Both the position numbers and the translations under genes were made by a program. Below are positions 16,299-24,994 of a stretch of DNA of 59,772 nucleotides, in pieces (within the stretch, counting starts at the first letter, position 1; every line of letters begins with the position of its first letter). Source of the DNA: an uncultured Clostridia bacterium (GTDB lineage Bacteria > Bacillota > Clostridia > Oscillospirales > Feifaniaceae). The stretch is from NCBI GenBank assembly GCA_944376235.1, contig CALWCA010000022.1:1-59772 (forward strand). Direction: 5' to 3'. A model generated the notes under the pieces. The model was not told the DNA's origin. It did no database searches and was given only the letters and a program-made list of their open reading frames with translations.

Positions 16299-17984
16299 GT
16301 GCTGCGGGACAAGAGAGCATACTGGCGCCGTGCCGCCGCACTCTATGCCCTGGCGCTGCTGCGCTTTGCCTTGCTGGGATTTTCCTATCGCCCTCTGCTT
16401 GACGACTATATCCAGTATTACAACTATGCCAACCTGATGGGCTCTTTGCCCGAGGTTGTGAGGACGCTGGGTCTGTTTGCCGCAAGGCCGCTTGCGGGAC
16501 TTGCAGACATTGTGGTGTGGTCGCACTTTTGGCCCTGCCTGTTTGTCGCCGTGGCGCTGCTGGCCGCTCTGCTGACGGCGGCTGCCCTGCTCTTTGAGCG
16601 GCTGTTCGACAGGATGGTGGGCATAGGGCCCCTGTTCGCCTGTTTTTTTTTGCTTTTGCCGGTCAATTTCGAGGCGACCTACTGGCTGTCGGCCGCGACG
16701 CGCATTGTGCCCGGCCTGGTGCTGGCCGCCTGCGCGGGGCTGAGTGCCATAAACACACAGCAAAACCCCCGGCTGCTGTGGGGTGCCTTTGCGAGCTGTC
16801 TGCTGGCGGCGGGATTTTATGAACAGTGTTTTGTGCTGGCGGCTGGGCTGAGCGCCCTGTGCGGCCTGTTTTGGACAAAGCGGCCGCTCACGAGGGCGGT
16901 TTCGGTGCTCTCACCCTGCGCGGCTTACGGCGTCTACGCCGCGCTGTGCGCGGCGGCGGGGCCCTCCGCGCTTTACGGGGCGCGCACCTCCCTGGTGCTG
17001 CCCTTTCGGGACGAGGCCTTTTTTACGCAGCACCTGCCGCAGGTCGTGGAGCAGATGGGGGCCGTGTTCAAGGCCGTGCCGGCGCTGACACTGCGCGCCC
17101 TGCTGCGCTTTCCCCGCATGCTTTGGGAGCATCTGTGGCCGGCACTGCCCATGCTGCTGCTGCTTTTGGCGCTGCTTTGGGGCATGCTGTATGCAAAGCC
17201 TCTGAAAACCCTTCGGGCCGGCGCGCGCCAAAAGGATGCGGCGCCGGAAGAGAGCGCGGCAAAAGCCCCCTTGCGGCACATGCAGGGGGAGAACGGCGCC
17301 TTGACGGCGCGCCGGGCGGCCCTTCGGGGGCCGGGGCGGGCGCTGCTGCTCGGCGTGCTGCTGTGTCTTGGCCCCTTTTTCCCCTTTTTTGTCGTTGCAA
17401 ATCCCTGGATCGGGCTGCGGGCGCTGGGCGCCGCCCTGCCGGGGCTCGCCCTTTTTGCCGACGCCGCCCTGCGTCTGCTGCCGCTTTCGCCGCCGGCGCG
17501 GCGCGCTTTTTGCGGCGCCGCTTTGTCACTGCTGCTGTGCGCCACTCTGCCCGAGCTGGCCGACTACAGGCTGACCGCCGCGCAGGACGCCGCCCTGCTT
17601 GAGGCCGTGGCGCAGGTTCTGCCGGAGGAGGCCTCGTCGGTGGCGCTGGTGGGTGTGCAGCCCTGCTACCTTCCGGATCAGAACTATGAGTGGCACGAGC
17701 ATCTGCACGGCGTCACCGAAAGCCAGTGGGCCACGACGGGGGCGCTGCGTCAGGTGTGCGGCAGCCTCGATATTCCCACCGTGACCCCCCTGGCGCCGGG
17801 CAGCGTATATGCCGATTATGCCGACCTGACGCAGTATGACGCGTTTTTGCTGGTGGAGGGTGCGGGCGCCTTGTCAAAGGATGATATTCTGGTGACGCCT
17901 GTCTTCCTTCGGGGCCAGACCTTTGTCGACGCTTCGGGGCGTGTGCGCGCCGAGATGAGCGAGGGCTGGCTGACCCTGTTCTAG
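16299..17984 (+). CDS. Large polytopic membrane protein, unknown function
   Basis: 561 aa starting at GTG 16299, which has AGGGAGGG seven bases upstream. About ten hydrophobic segments fill residues ~10-470, interrupted by a charged cytosolic loop near 290-345. The soluble C-terminal ~100 aa contain DQNYEWHEHLHGVTESQW and an alternating strand/helix pattern. The overall plan (helices plus an extracytoplasmic C-terminal part, an early acidic LLDDYIQYYN motif) resembles GtrII/PMT-like glycosyltransferases of the GT-C type, where an early Asp pair is catalytic. I cannot confirm that family. It is a single-gene unit with its own promoter; no sugar genes lie nearby. Confidence 0.6.
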   Translation: MLRDKRAYWRRAAALYALALLRFALLGFSYRPLLDDYIQYYNYANLMGSLPEVVRTLGLFAARPLAGLADIVVWSHFWPCLFVAVALLAALLTAAALLFERLFDRMVGIGPLFACFFLLLPVNFEATYWLSAATRIVPGLVLAACAGLSAINTQQNPRLLWGAFASCLLAAGFYEQCFVLAAGLSALCGLFWTKRPLTRAVSVLSPCAAYGVYAALCAAAGPSALYGARTSLVLPFRDEAFFTQHLPQVVEQMGAVFKAVPALTLRALLRFPRMLWEHLWPALPMLLLLLALLWGMLYAKPLKTLRAGARQKDAAPEESAAKAPLRHMQGENGALTARRAALRGPGRALLLGVLLCLGPFFPFFVVANPWIGLRALGAALPGLALFADAALRLLPLSPPARRAFCGAALSLLLCATLPELADYRLTAAQDAALLEAVAQVLPEEASSVALVGVQPCYLPDQNYEWHEHLHGVTESQWATTGALRQVCGSLDIPTVTPLAPGSVYADYADLTQYDAFLLVEGAGALSKDDILVTPVFLRGQTFVDASGRVRAEMSEGWLTLF

Positions 17985-18191
17985 GAGAAGGCCAGGGGCG
18001 CAGGAGGTGCCTTCCTGCAGCTTGCCTGGACTGACACCGCAGCAGGGGCAAAGGCTTTCCCCCTTGCGCAAAGCGGCGCAGGTTGCTGTGCCCGGCGACT
18101 TCATCCCAGCGAAAATTCGACAACAAAATGGAAAATTAATATAAAAATATTACAAAATGTATTATAAAAGTCAAAAATGGAGGGAAAATTC

Positions 18192-19670
18192 ATGGGTACT
18201 GCGAGTGACAATCCTTTCAATCCCAATTTGTCCATGCTGTGCGACTACTATGAGCTGACCATGGGCAACGCATATTTTGCAAACGGCATGCACAACCAGA
18301 CGACCTATTTTGATTTATACTTCAGGGAGCTGCCCGACGGGGGCGGCTACGCTATTGCGGCGGGGCTGGAGCAGGCGGTGGAGTATCTTTCCAACCTGAG
18401 CTTTACAGAGGAGGACATCGAGTTTCTGCGCAGCAAGGGGCAGTTTTCGGAAGGCTTTTTGGAGTATCTGCGCAACTTCCGTTTCTGCTGCGACGTCTGG
18501 GCCGTGCCGGAGGGCACGCCTGTCTTCCCCAACGAGCCTCTGGTGACGGTGCGCGGCCCGGCGGTGCAGACCCATCTGCTTGAGACCATGTTGCTTTTGA
18601 CCATCAACCATCAGACGCTGGTGGCGACCAAGGCCAGCCGTATCGTGCGCGCTGCGGCGGGGCGGGCCGTGATGGAATTTGGCTCGCGCCGTGCGCAGGG
18701 CTATGCCGGCGCGGTGCTGGGCGCACGCGCCGCCTACATCGCCGGCTGCATCGGCACGGCCTGCACCATCACCGACAGGCTCTATGGTGTGCCGGCGCTG
18801 GGCACCATGTCGCACGCCTGGGTGCAGATGTTCGACAGTGAGCTTGAGGCCTTTCGCGCCTATGCCAGGGAATATCCCAGCGCCACGATTTTACTGGTCG
18901 ACACCTACAACGTGCTCAAGAGCGGCCTGCCCAACGCCATCCGCATTTTTAACGAAGAGGTGGTGCCGCGCGGCTTCCGCCCCGCAGGCATCCGCATTGA
19001 CTCGGGAGACATCGCCTATCTGAGCAAGCAGGCCCGAAAGATTCTCGACGAGGCCGGCTTCCCCGACTGCAAGATTACGGCCTCCAATTCGCTGGACGAA
19101 TACATCATCCGCGATACCATTCTGCAGGGGGCGCAGATTGACAGCTTTGGCGTGGGAGAAAGGCTGATCACCTCCAAGAACGACCCCGTGCTGGGCGGCG
19201 TCTACAAGCTGGTCGCGGTGGAAAAGGACGGTCAGGTGGTGCCCAAAATCAAGGTCAGCGAAAACGTCACAAAAATCACCACGCCCCACTTTAAGCGTCC
19301 CTACCGGCTCTTTGACAGGGACAACGGCAAGGCCATCGCCGACCTGCTGTGCGTCTTTGACGAGGAGCTTGACGACACGCAGCCCTACCTGCTGTTTGAC
19401 CCCAACTTTACCTGGAAGCGCAAGATGGTCAAAAACTATGTTGCCAAGGATTTGATGGTGCAGGTGTTCGACAAGGGCCGTCTGGTCTACGACCTGCCGA
19501 CGGTGCAGCAAATCAGGGAATACTGTGCCCAGCAGCAGCAGACACTGTGGGATGAAGTGACGCGCTTTGAAAATCCGCATCACTACTATGTGGACCTTTC
19601 GCAAAAGCTGTGGGAGAGTAAGCAGCAGATGCTTGACGACGCCGAGCGCAAGGCAATGGAAGACAACTGA
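18192..19670 (+). CDS. pncB: Nicotinate phosphoribosyltransferase
   Basis: 492 aa. It converts nicotinate, PRPP and ATP to nicotinate mononucleotide in the Preiss-Handler pathway of NAD salvage. Seen: LCDYYELTMGNAYF near the N-terminus, LLTINHQTLVATKASRI, EFGSRRAQG, GTMSHAWV, GIRIDSGD and GVGERLITSK, all conserved in the family. ATG 18192 follows GGAGGG; an in-frame ATG at 18177 overlaps that SD. An AT-rich leader (TTCGAC 18116-18121, TATAAA 18140-18145 with an 18-base spacer) is a weak promoter candidate. nadE follows 158 bases downstream, so the two genes form an NAD module. Confidence 0.93.
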   Translation: MGTASDNPFNPNLSMLCDYYELTMGNAYFANGMHNQTTYFDLYFRELPDGGGYAIAAGLEQAVEYLSNLSFTEEDIEFLRSKGQFSEGFLEYLRNFRFCCDVWAVPEGTPVFPNEPLVTVRGPAVQTHLLETMLLLTINHQTLVATKASRIVRAAAGRAVMEFGSRRAQGYAGAVLGARAAYIAGCIGTACTITDRLYGVPALGTMSHAWVQMFDSELEAFRAYAREYPSATILLVDTYNVLKSGLPNAIRIFNEEVVPRGFRPAGIRIDSGDIAYLSKQARKILDEAGFPDCKITASNSLDEYIIRDTILQGAQIDSFGVGERLITSKNDPVLGGVYKLVAVEKDGQVVPKIKVSENVTKITTPHFKRPYRLFDRDNGKAIADLLCVFDEELDDTQPYLLFDPNFTWKRKMVKNYVAKDLMVQVFDKGRLVYDLPTVQQIREYCAQQQQTLWDEVTRFENPHHYYVDLSQKLWESKQQMLDDAERKAMEDN

Positions 19671-19828
19671 AAAGTCCTTTGGGAAAAAGCAAAGGACAGG
19701 TGCTGCGGCAGGTGTGAGGCACTGCTTAAAAAGCTGCGGGGCAAAAAAGAGCTGCCCACTGGGCAAAGGGTCTGCCTCTGGAGCGGCAGGCCGGGCGGCA
19801 GGCGAACAAAAGAAAGGAGCAGGACGCG

Positions 19829-20563
19829 ATGAAACGGGACTATGAAAAGGAGCTGCGCGAGCGCGTGGACTATATCCGAAAGCTGCTGGAGAGCTCGGGG
19901 GCCAAGGGCATTGTCTTTGGCAATTCGGGCGGGAAGGATTCCGCGCTGGTGGGCATTTTGTGCCAGAAGGCCACCGACAAGGTGCTGGCAGTGTGTATGC
20001 CTTGTCAGTCAAAGCGCAACTTCGGGGAGGACCTTGACGACGCCGTGGCGCTCGCAGAGCAGTTTGGTATCGAAAACGTGGTGGTGGATCTCTCCGACAC
20101 CAAGGCCGCCCTGACGCAGGCCGTGGAAAAGGTGGCCGAAATTTCGCAGCAGGCCTCCACCAACATCGCCCCCAGGCTGCGCATGACCACGCTGTATGCC
20201 ATTGCACAAAGCAGGGGGTATCTTGTGGCCGGAACCGGCAACAAGAGCGAGTACTATATGGGCTACTTCACCAAGTGGGGCGACGGGGCCTACGATTTCA
20301 ACCCCATCGCCGACCTCTCGGTAACCGAAATCTATGAATTTCTCACCTATTTGAAAGCCCCCGAAAACATCATTAAAAAAGCGCCCTCCGCCGGTCTGTT
20401 TGAAGGCCAGACCGACGAGGCCGACATGGGCGTGAGCTATGCCCAGGTCGACGCCGTGATGCAAAAGGGAAGCTGCGGCGACGACAAAGCCGACGCCATC
20501 ATTGCAGGATACCACGCAAGAAGCCATCACAAGAGACAGCCTGTCAATCGTTATGGGGAATAA
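19829..20563 (+). CDS. nadE: NAD+ synthase, ammonia-dependent type
   Basis: 244 aa. It amidates nicotinate adenine dinucleotide to NAD. The PP-loop SGGKDS is at residues 33-38; GTGNKSEYYMGYFTKWGDGAYDFNPIADL and AGLFEGQTDEADMG are the substrate and ATP-site signatures. There is no N-terminal glutaminase domain, so it should use free ammonia. AAAGGAG lies before ATG 19829. It follows pncB in the same direction and probably shares its transcript; the 158-base gap contains no clear terminator. nadD is not in the window. Confidence 0.93.
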   Translation: MKRDYEKELRERVDYIRKLLESSGAKGIVFGNSGGKDSALVGILCQKATDKVLAVCMPCQSKRNFGEDLDDAVALAEQFGIENVVVDLSDTKAALTQAVEKVAEISQQASTNIAPRLRMTTLYAIAQSRGYLVAGTGNKSEYYMGYFTKWGDGAYDFNPIADLSVTEIYEFLTYLKAPENIIKKAPSAGLFEGQTDEADMGVSYAQVDAVMQKGSCGDDKADAIIAGYHARSHHKRQPVNRYGE

Positions 20564-20666
20564 GCCCTGCTCCCGCTTGACAAAAAGGGTCAAAATTCTA
20601 AACAACTTGTAATAAGATAAGATAATATTACAAAATGGATATATACCCGCTCAAAAGGAGGCTAAA

Positions 20667-20928
20667 ATGGTCGAATTCAAGCTCAAGGCATTGAGGGAAT
20701 GGCGCAACTTTCTGCGGATTTTGGCCGGTGTGCTGCTGATTGTCTGCCTGCTGGGGTTTTGGAAATTTTTTGGGCATGGACCCAAAGGAGGCCGTTGCCG
20801 CAGGATGGTGGCTCAAGGCCGCGGCGGCGGGTTTTACGCTGCTGCTCAGTGAAACGCTGCGCCGGGTGATAGAGGTTTTTGAGGCGCAGGAGGAGCAGCA
20901 AAAGGAGCTGCATCAGGGCAGATTTTGA
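20667..20928 (+). pseudogene. Small two-helix membrane protein, reading frame split at a T6 run
   Basis: ATG 20667 (AAAGGAGG upstream) opens a frame encoding MVEFKLKALREWRN and a first membrane helix to residue ~35, then loses sense. The next frame, from the T6 run at 20766-20771, continues with GMDPKEAVAAGWW, a second helix (about 20773-20870) and an acidic tail ending at 20928. Removing one T joins the two into a coherent protein of about 86 aa with two membrane helices. So this is a frameshift mutation, a sequencing error in the homopolymer, or a programmed shift. I do not recognise the family. Confidence 0.6.
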
Positions 20929-20959
20929 ATCGGATGCCTTGAATTGAATAAGCGATGGG

Positions 20960-21003
20960 AAAACGCCGTGGGCGGGTGCTGATGCACACGCCCACGGCGT
21001 TTT
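20960..21003 (+). terminator. Terminator after the small membrane protein
   Basis: 15-bp stem AAAACGCCGTGGGCG / CGCCCACGGCGTTTT with a 14-base loop; the T residues are part of the stem. Confidence 0.75.
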
Positions 21004-21054
21004 GGCTTGCCGGAGAAGGCAGAGAGAAGGAGAAAGTCAAAAGCAGGAATATTG

Positions 21055-21084
21055 TTGCACAAAACGGAATATATGTGATATAAT
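21055..21084 (+). promoter_or_regulatory. Promoter for the DUF308 gene
   Basis: TTGCAC (21055-21060), an 18-base spacer and a perfect TATAAT (21079-21084), 51 bases before the start codon. Confidence 0.65.
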
Positions 21085-21134
21085 GTATCAAAAGAGAGAT
21101 TTAGGACAAAGTTTGGACAAAAGGGAGGGGTTGC

Positions 21135-21767
21135 ATGGACTATCTTCCGGTAATTTGGCAGAAGCTTCGGGGGCTGAGGACGGTGCTGCTGCCCTTGAGC
21201 GGAGTTGTCTGCATTGTTTTTCCCGGACATTTGACCAAAAGCCTTCCGGTGATGCTGGGCAGCGTGATGACGGTGACGGGGCTGCTGCAGCTTCCCTTTG
21301 CGCTGCGCGACGAGGAGCACAAAAACCCCGAAACCATGGACACGGCCATTGCCGTGGTTTTTCTGGTGCTGGGGCCCGCCATCCTGCTGATGCGCAGCCA
21401 CGCCATGGCCATGATTGGCTGCATCTGGGGGCTGCTGGGGATTTTGAAGGGAACGCGCCTGCTCAACCGGGCCATTTACCGCATGACGCAAAAACAGGGC
21501 TGGTTTTTGCTGCTGGCGGAGGCGGCCGTTCAGCTTGTGCTGGGCATGATGCTGCTCTTTCACCATGAGCAAAAAATCACCATGCATATTGTCATTTTGG
21601 GAATTGAGCTGCTGTGCGGCTCCGTCTGGGAACGGCCGGACGAAGAGCTGCGGCAGATGCCAAGGGACGAGAGCTGCAAAGCAGAGGATCCTGCTCGGGA
21701 GAAGGGGCCGGCAGGTTGTGCGCAGCAGGAGCTCCAGGAAGGGGCGCTTGCATCGGACGCCCTCTGA
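21135..21767 (+). CDS. DUF308 / HdeD-like membrane protein
   Basis: 210 aa. Five to six short hydrophobic helices occupy residues ~15-160, arranged as repeats around small glycine-rich turns (GLLQLPFALRD, GLLGILKGTRLLNRA), as in the DUF308/HdeD group. The C-terminal 45 aa are hydrophilic and charged. In E. coli HdeD is linked to acid stress at the membrane; whether that holds here is unknown. GGGAGGGG lies upstream of ATG 21135, and the gene has its own promoter. It is convergent with the XRE regulator. Confidence 0.7.
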   Translation: MDYLPVIWQKLRGLRTVLLPLSGVVCIVFPGHLTKSLPVMLGSVMTVTGLLQLPFALRDEEHKNPETMDTAIAVVFLVLGPAILLMRSHAMAMIGCIWGLLGILKGTRLLNRAIYRMTQKQGWFLLLAEAAVQLVLGMMLLFHHEQKITMHIVILGIELLCGSVWERPDEELRQMPRDESCKAEDPAREKGPAGCAQQELQEGALASDAL

Positions 21768-21933
21768 GGCGCAAGGGGAGAGGTGCGTTGCCTGAGGGAG
21801 GCCGGGAAAGGCTTTTTTAGGGCACAAAAAAAGGGGCGGGCAGCAGCAAGTTTGCCTGCCCTTTTCCCCTTTTAAAAAGCAGCCGTCCCCCGGGGACAGG
21901 CGGTGTCCCAAAAAGGGGAGGCTGCAGAAAAGA

Positions 21934-21970
21934 AGGGCTGCCCTGACGAAAGGCAGCCCTTTTTATTTTT
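21934..21970. terminator. Terminator between convergent genes
   Basis: Stem AGGGCTGCC / GGCAGCCCT, followed on the plus strand by TTTTATTTTT. On the minus strand CTTTTCT follows, so it can serve both directions. A second, weaker hairpin lies at 21838-21861. Confidence 0.8.
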
Positions 21971-22049
21971 AGCAGGATGGAAACACACCGTGGAAAGGGC
22001 CGGACTCAGACGCCGGCAGGCGGCTTGGAGGGCCTTTTTAAAAGAGGGG

Positions 22050-22997
22050 TCAGGGGGCCACACTCTCGTGAGCCAGATAGCGCAGCACGCCCTCCTCGTC
22101 CACGGTAAAGAGAAAGCGCTCGGTGGACTCGATTTTCAGATAGGAAAAATCCCCTTCCAGAAGGGACTGGCGAACCTGGGCCGCCTCATCGGGGCCGGGT
22201 TCGACGCCGTCGAAGGAGCAGAAATCGAGCGTGACGTCAAACAGGGGGCTGCCGTCGCGAACGGAGAAGTGAAAGTCGCGCAGGGAACACATGGGCAGAC
22301 TTTTGATGCCCTGGGGGATGGCGGTGTAGATGCCGGTCTCGGCGTCGTAATCCCAGGTTTTGAAGAGGGGGCCGTGGGCGATGTTGTAGCGATCAAAGTG
22401 AGCGCGCACGGTCTCCTCCACATACTGCTCGGTCATGCGGCCCTTTTCGTCTCCCCACTCGTCCAGTCGCAGGGCGAAGGCATAGAGAAGATACTCCTTG
22501 GCATGCCTGGGCGGGTCTCCCTCCGGGAAAAAGGGGACGTAGTCAAAGCGCTCTGCGGCGGCCAGATCAAAGAAGGTTGCCACAAGAGACTGCCGCAGCG
22601 CGGGAAGCGAGAGGGTTTGCACCTGAGAGAGGGAGGGCTCCATGGGCTGCTCCGAAGAGGATGGCGAGAAAAAGGCGGCGCCCAGCCACAGGCAAAGCAG
22701 CGCCGATGCCGCCCACAAGAGCCACGGCAGCATGCGCCGTCTCCGGCCTGCGGGAGCGGCCGGCGGCTGCCCGGGCTGCTGCGGGGCGGCGTCTTCCGGC
22801 GGCAGCTCCCCCACCAGCTCATCAAGACTGACGTGAAAGAGGTGCGCCATCTGGGTGAGCTTGTCGAGCTCGGGGGTGGCTGCGTCAGACTCCCACTTGG
22901 AGACCGACTGCCGGCTGACGCCGAGCTGTGAGGCGAGCTCCTCCTGCGACAGGCAGGCGCGCCGCCGCAGCATTTGAATGTTTTGTGCGAGATTCAT
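22050..22997 (-). CDS. Membrane-anchored XRE-family regulator with extracytoplasmic domain
   Basis: 315 aa. Residues ~5-62 form a Cro/C1 HTH (LSQEELASQLGVSRQSVSKW is the canonical recognition region). A Pro/Ala-rich linker and an RRRR stop signal follow, then one membrane helix at 90-110 and about 200 residues of predicted extracytoplasmic domain with no family that I recognise. The architecture is a one-component sensor: DNA-binding inside, sensing outside. AAAGGA precedes the ATG. The neighbour upstream on the same strand is an AI-2E-family permease with its own terminator, so a functional link is uncertain. Confidence 0.75.
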   Translation of the reverse strand: MNLAQNIQMLRRRACLSQEELASQLGVSRQSVSKWESDAATPELDKLTQMAHLFHVSLDELVGELPPEDAAPQQPGQPPAAPAGRRRRMLPWLLWAASALLCLWLGAAFFSPSSSEQPMEPSLSQVQTLSLPALRQSLVATFFDLAAAERFDYVPFFPEGDPPRHAKEYLLYAFALRLDEWGDEKGRMTEQYVEETVRAHFDRYNIAHGPLFKTWDYDAETGIYTAIPQGIKSLPMCSLRDFHFSVRDGSPLFDVTLDFCSFDGVEPGPDEAAQVRQSLLEGDFSYLKIESTERFLFTVDEEGVLRYLAHESVAP

Positions 22998-23194
22998 GGT
23001 AAAAAAATCCTTTCCGTAAGTGTTGAGAAGGTGTCAAAAGGTCGTCTTGCCTGGCTGTATTGTAGCAAATCCCTTGAGAGCACTCCACCAACTCGCAGGT
23101 TCTTTTTGTCAACCGGTGGTTGCACAAGGAAAAAATCGGGGCAAAAGAGCCGCAGTGAACAGAAAAAACGAGGGCTGCACGGATGGGAGAGAAA

Positions 23195-23223
23195 AAGAGG
23201 AGCTGCGCGAGGCAGCCCCTCTT
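23195..23223 (-). terminator. Terminator of the AI-2E family gene
   Basis: Minus-strand stem AAGAGG..CTGC / GCAG..CCTCTT, followed by TTTTTCTC, about 37 bases after the stop. The remaining part of 22998-23259 shows no other gene. Confidence 0.7.
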
Positions 23224-23259
23224 ACGGTTTGGGCGGGAGCAGATCAGGGAAAAAAGATT

Positions 23260-24444
23260 TTACGCAGAAGGCCCGTCGGGAGAAGGGGGGACGCCGCCCT
23301 GCGGGGGGCAGACGTCCTTTTGCTCAAGATCTTCCTCAATCAGCCGGTAGACGATGGAGGTGATGGGCACGCCCAGCAGCATGCCGACGATGCCGGACAG
23401 CCCGCCGCCCACCGTGATGGCGGCCAGCACCCAGATGGCGGGCAGCCCGATGGAGGAGCCCACCACCTTGGGATAGATGATGTTGCCCTCAAACTGCTGC
23501 AGCACCACCAAAAACACGAGAAAGACAAGCGCCTCAACAGGGGAGATGGTCAAAATCAGGAAGGCGCCAACCAGCGCACCAATGTATGCGCCGGCAACGG
23601 GAATGAGGGCCGTGACCCCGATCAGAGCGCCGATCATGGGTGCGTAAGGCAGGCCGAGCAGCAGCATGCCCACCGTGCACAGCACACCCAAAATGGCGGC
23701 CTCCAGACACTGGCCGACAATATAGCGGTGAAAGCAGTCGTTTGCCACATGCAGCACATGCGAAAGCTTGGCGTTCCAGGAGGGACGCAGATAGCGGCGG
23801 CACAGGCGGCCGAACTGGCACAGCAGCTTCTCCTTGCTCAGCAGCACATACACGGAGAAGATAACGGCAATGAGCAGGGAGACCAGGGTGGAAATCAGGG
23901 AAAACACCGTGTCGGCTGCGATGATGACGGTGGCGCCCAGTCCCTCGGTGATGAGCGACAGAAGCTGGGTCAGACGGCTTTCCCAGTCCATGGTGTTGAG
24001 AAATTCCAGCAGCTCTTCCGGCAGGAAACGGACAATATCGGGGTTTTCAAGCAGGTTTTCCAGCAGAGGGACGACCACCTTGAGAATTCTGTCGACAATG
24101 AGCTCAAGGGCAGAAATGAGCTCGGGGATGACCAGGGAAACGATGGCGGCAGCAATTCCAAACAGTGTCACAAAGGCCAGCAGCAGGCAGACGGGCCGGC
24201 GGCTCTTTTGGACGAGAAGGCTGGCAGAAGCCTTTTTGCCATAGTGCCTTTCATAAAACACCATCAGGATATTGACAAGATAGGCCAAAATACAGCCCCA
24301 TACGAGAGGCTTTGCCGCTTGCAGGGCTTTGAGCACGAAAGCGGAAAAAGCAGCCCAGTAGTGAATGGCCAGGTAGAGTAAAAAAAGAGCAATTCCCAGC
24401 CGCAGCAGCAGTTTGGGGGTGAGTGCAGTGCGTTGTTTTTCCAA
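23260..24444 (-). CDS. AI-2E family transporter (PerM/YdiK-like permease)
   Basis: 394 aa with seven to eight membrane helices and a central amphipathic region (residues ~115-215), the usual plan of the family. Conserved parts: FLVVLQQFEGNIIYPKVVG near residue 325 and SIGLPAIWVLAAITVGGGLSGIVGMLLGVP. Members export AI-2, act as Na+/H+ antiporters, or have unknown substrates, so the name does not prove AI-2 transport. The start is TTG 24444 with GAGGT seven bases upstream; an earlier ATG-type start at 24486 lacks an SD. It is probably a single-gene unit. Confidence 0.87.
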   Translation of the reverse strand: MEKQRTALTPKLLLRLGIALFLLYLAIHYWAAFSAFVLKALQAAKPLVWGCILAYLVNILMVFYERHYGKKASASLLVQKSRRPVCLLLAFVTLFGIAAAIVSLVIPELISALELIVDRILKVVVPLLENLLENPDIVRFLPEELLEFLNTMDWESRLTQLLSLITEGLGATVIIAADTVFSLISTLVSLLIAVIFSVYVLLSKEKLLCQFGRLCRRYLRPSWNAKLSHVLHVANDCFHRYIVGQCLEAAILGVLCTVGMLLLGLPYAPMIGALIGVTALIPVAGAYIGALVGAFLILTISPVEALVFLVFLVVLQQFEGNIIYPKVVGSSIGLPAIWVLAAITVGGGLSGIVGMLLGVPITSIVYRLIEEDLEQKDVCPPQGGVPPSPDGPSA

Positions 24445-24942
24445 TGTTGTTACCTCAAAAAGAAATATGGTCGGATGGTCCGGCACCTAGGGCCGGGGCT
24501 GGTTTTGTGTAGTGCGTAGAAAAAGAGAGCGCAAAAGCCTGTCCGCCGTCTGGTTACGCACACTATCTTAAAGGGCAGACGGGTGTTTTGTCAAGGAAAA
24601 GAGGGCGGCAAGGGAAATGCCCGCCGGGCAGGGGCCAAGCGGCCCGGGTGCAGGGGTGCGGCGGGCAGCGCTCTTATTTTCTGCTCCAGGGGCTCCGGTA
24701 TACGCCAGGCAGTGAAAGCAAGGGCATAACGCCCGGAGCATACCGCGTTTGAAGGGAGGAACGGCGCCCGGCAGGCCTTGTGGAGGGGAGCACAGAGGGA
24801 AATTTCAAAAAGGAGTGCAAGACAGCCGGCAATGCCTGCCGTTGCAGGGAAGGCTGCACAGCTTTCTGTGCGGTTGGGAAATCAAAAGGGATGGGCTCAA
24901 AGCAAAAAAGCTGTAAAAAAAGAAAACAAGCAAAAAACGCCT
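24445..24942. other. Intergenic stretch without recognisable gene
   Basis: About 500 bases between the AI-2E gene and the terminator of the phosphodiester glycosidase gene. Short open frames exist on both strands but none has an SD, a domain or a codon pattern that convinces me. I see no tRNA, riboswitch or repeat in it. Confidence 0.5.
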
Positions 24943-24977
24943 AAGGGAGGCGCACAGCTTGGCTGTGCGCCTCCCTT
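24943..24977. terminator. Terminator of the SLH phosphodiester glycosidase gene
   Basis: 15-bp stem AAGGGAGGCGCACAG / CTGTGCGCCTCCCTT with a 5-base loop. T-rich tracts lie on both sides (GTTGCTTTTTT on plus, AGGCGTTTTTT on minus), so it is bidirectional. Confidence 0.85.
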
Positions 24978-24994
24978 GTTGCTTTTTTGAGAAA

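Noticed and set aside
23020-24381. 453-codon plus-strand frame
   Set aside because: It lies antisense to the AI-2E-family gene, has no SD or domain, and is the usual by-product of high-GC codon usage.
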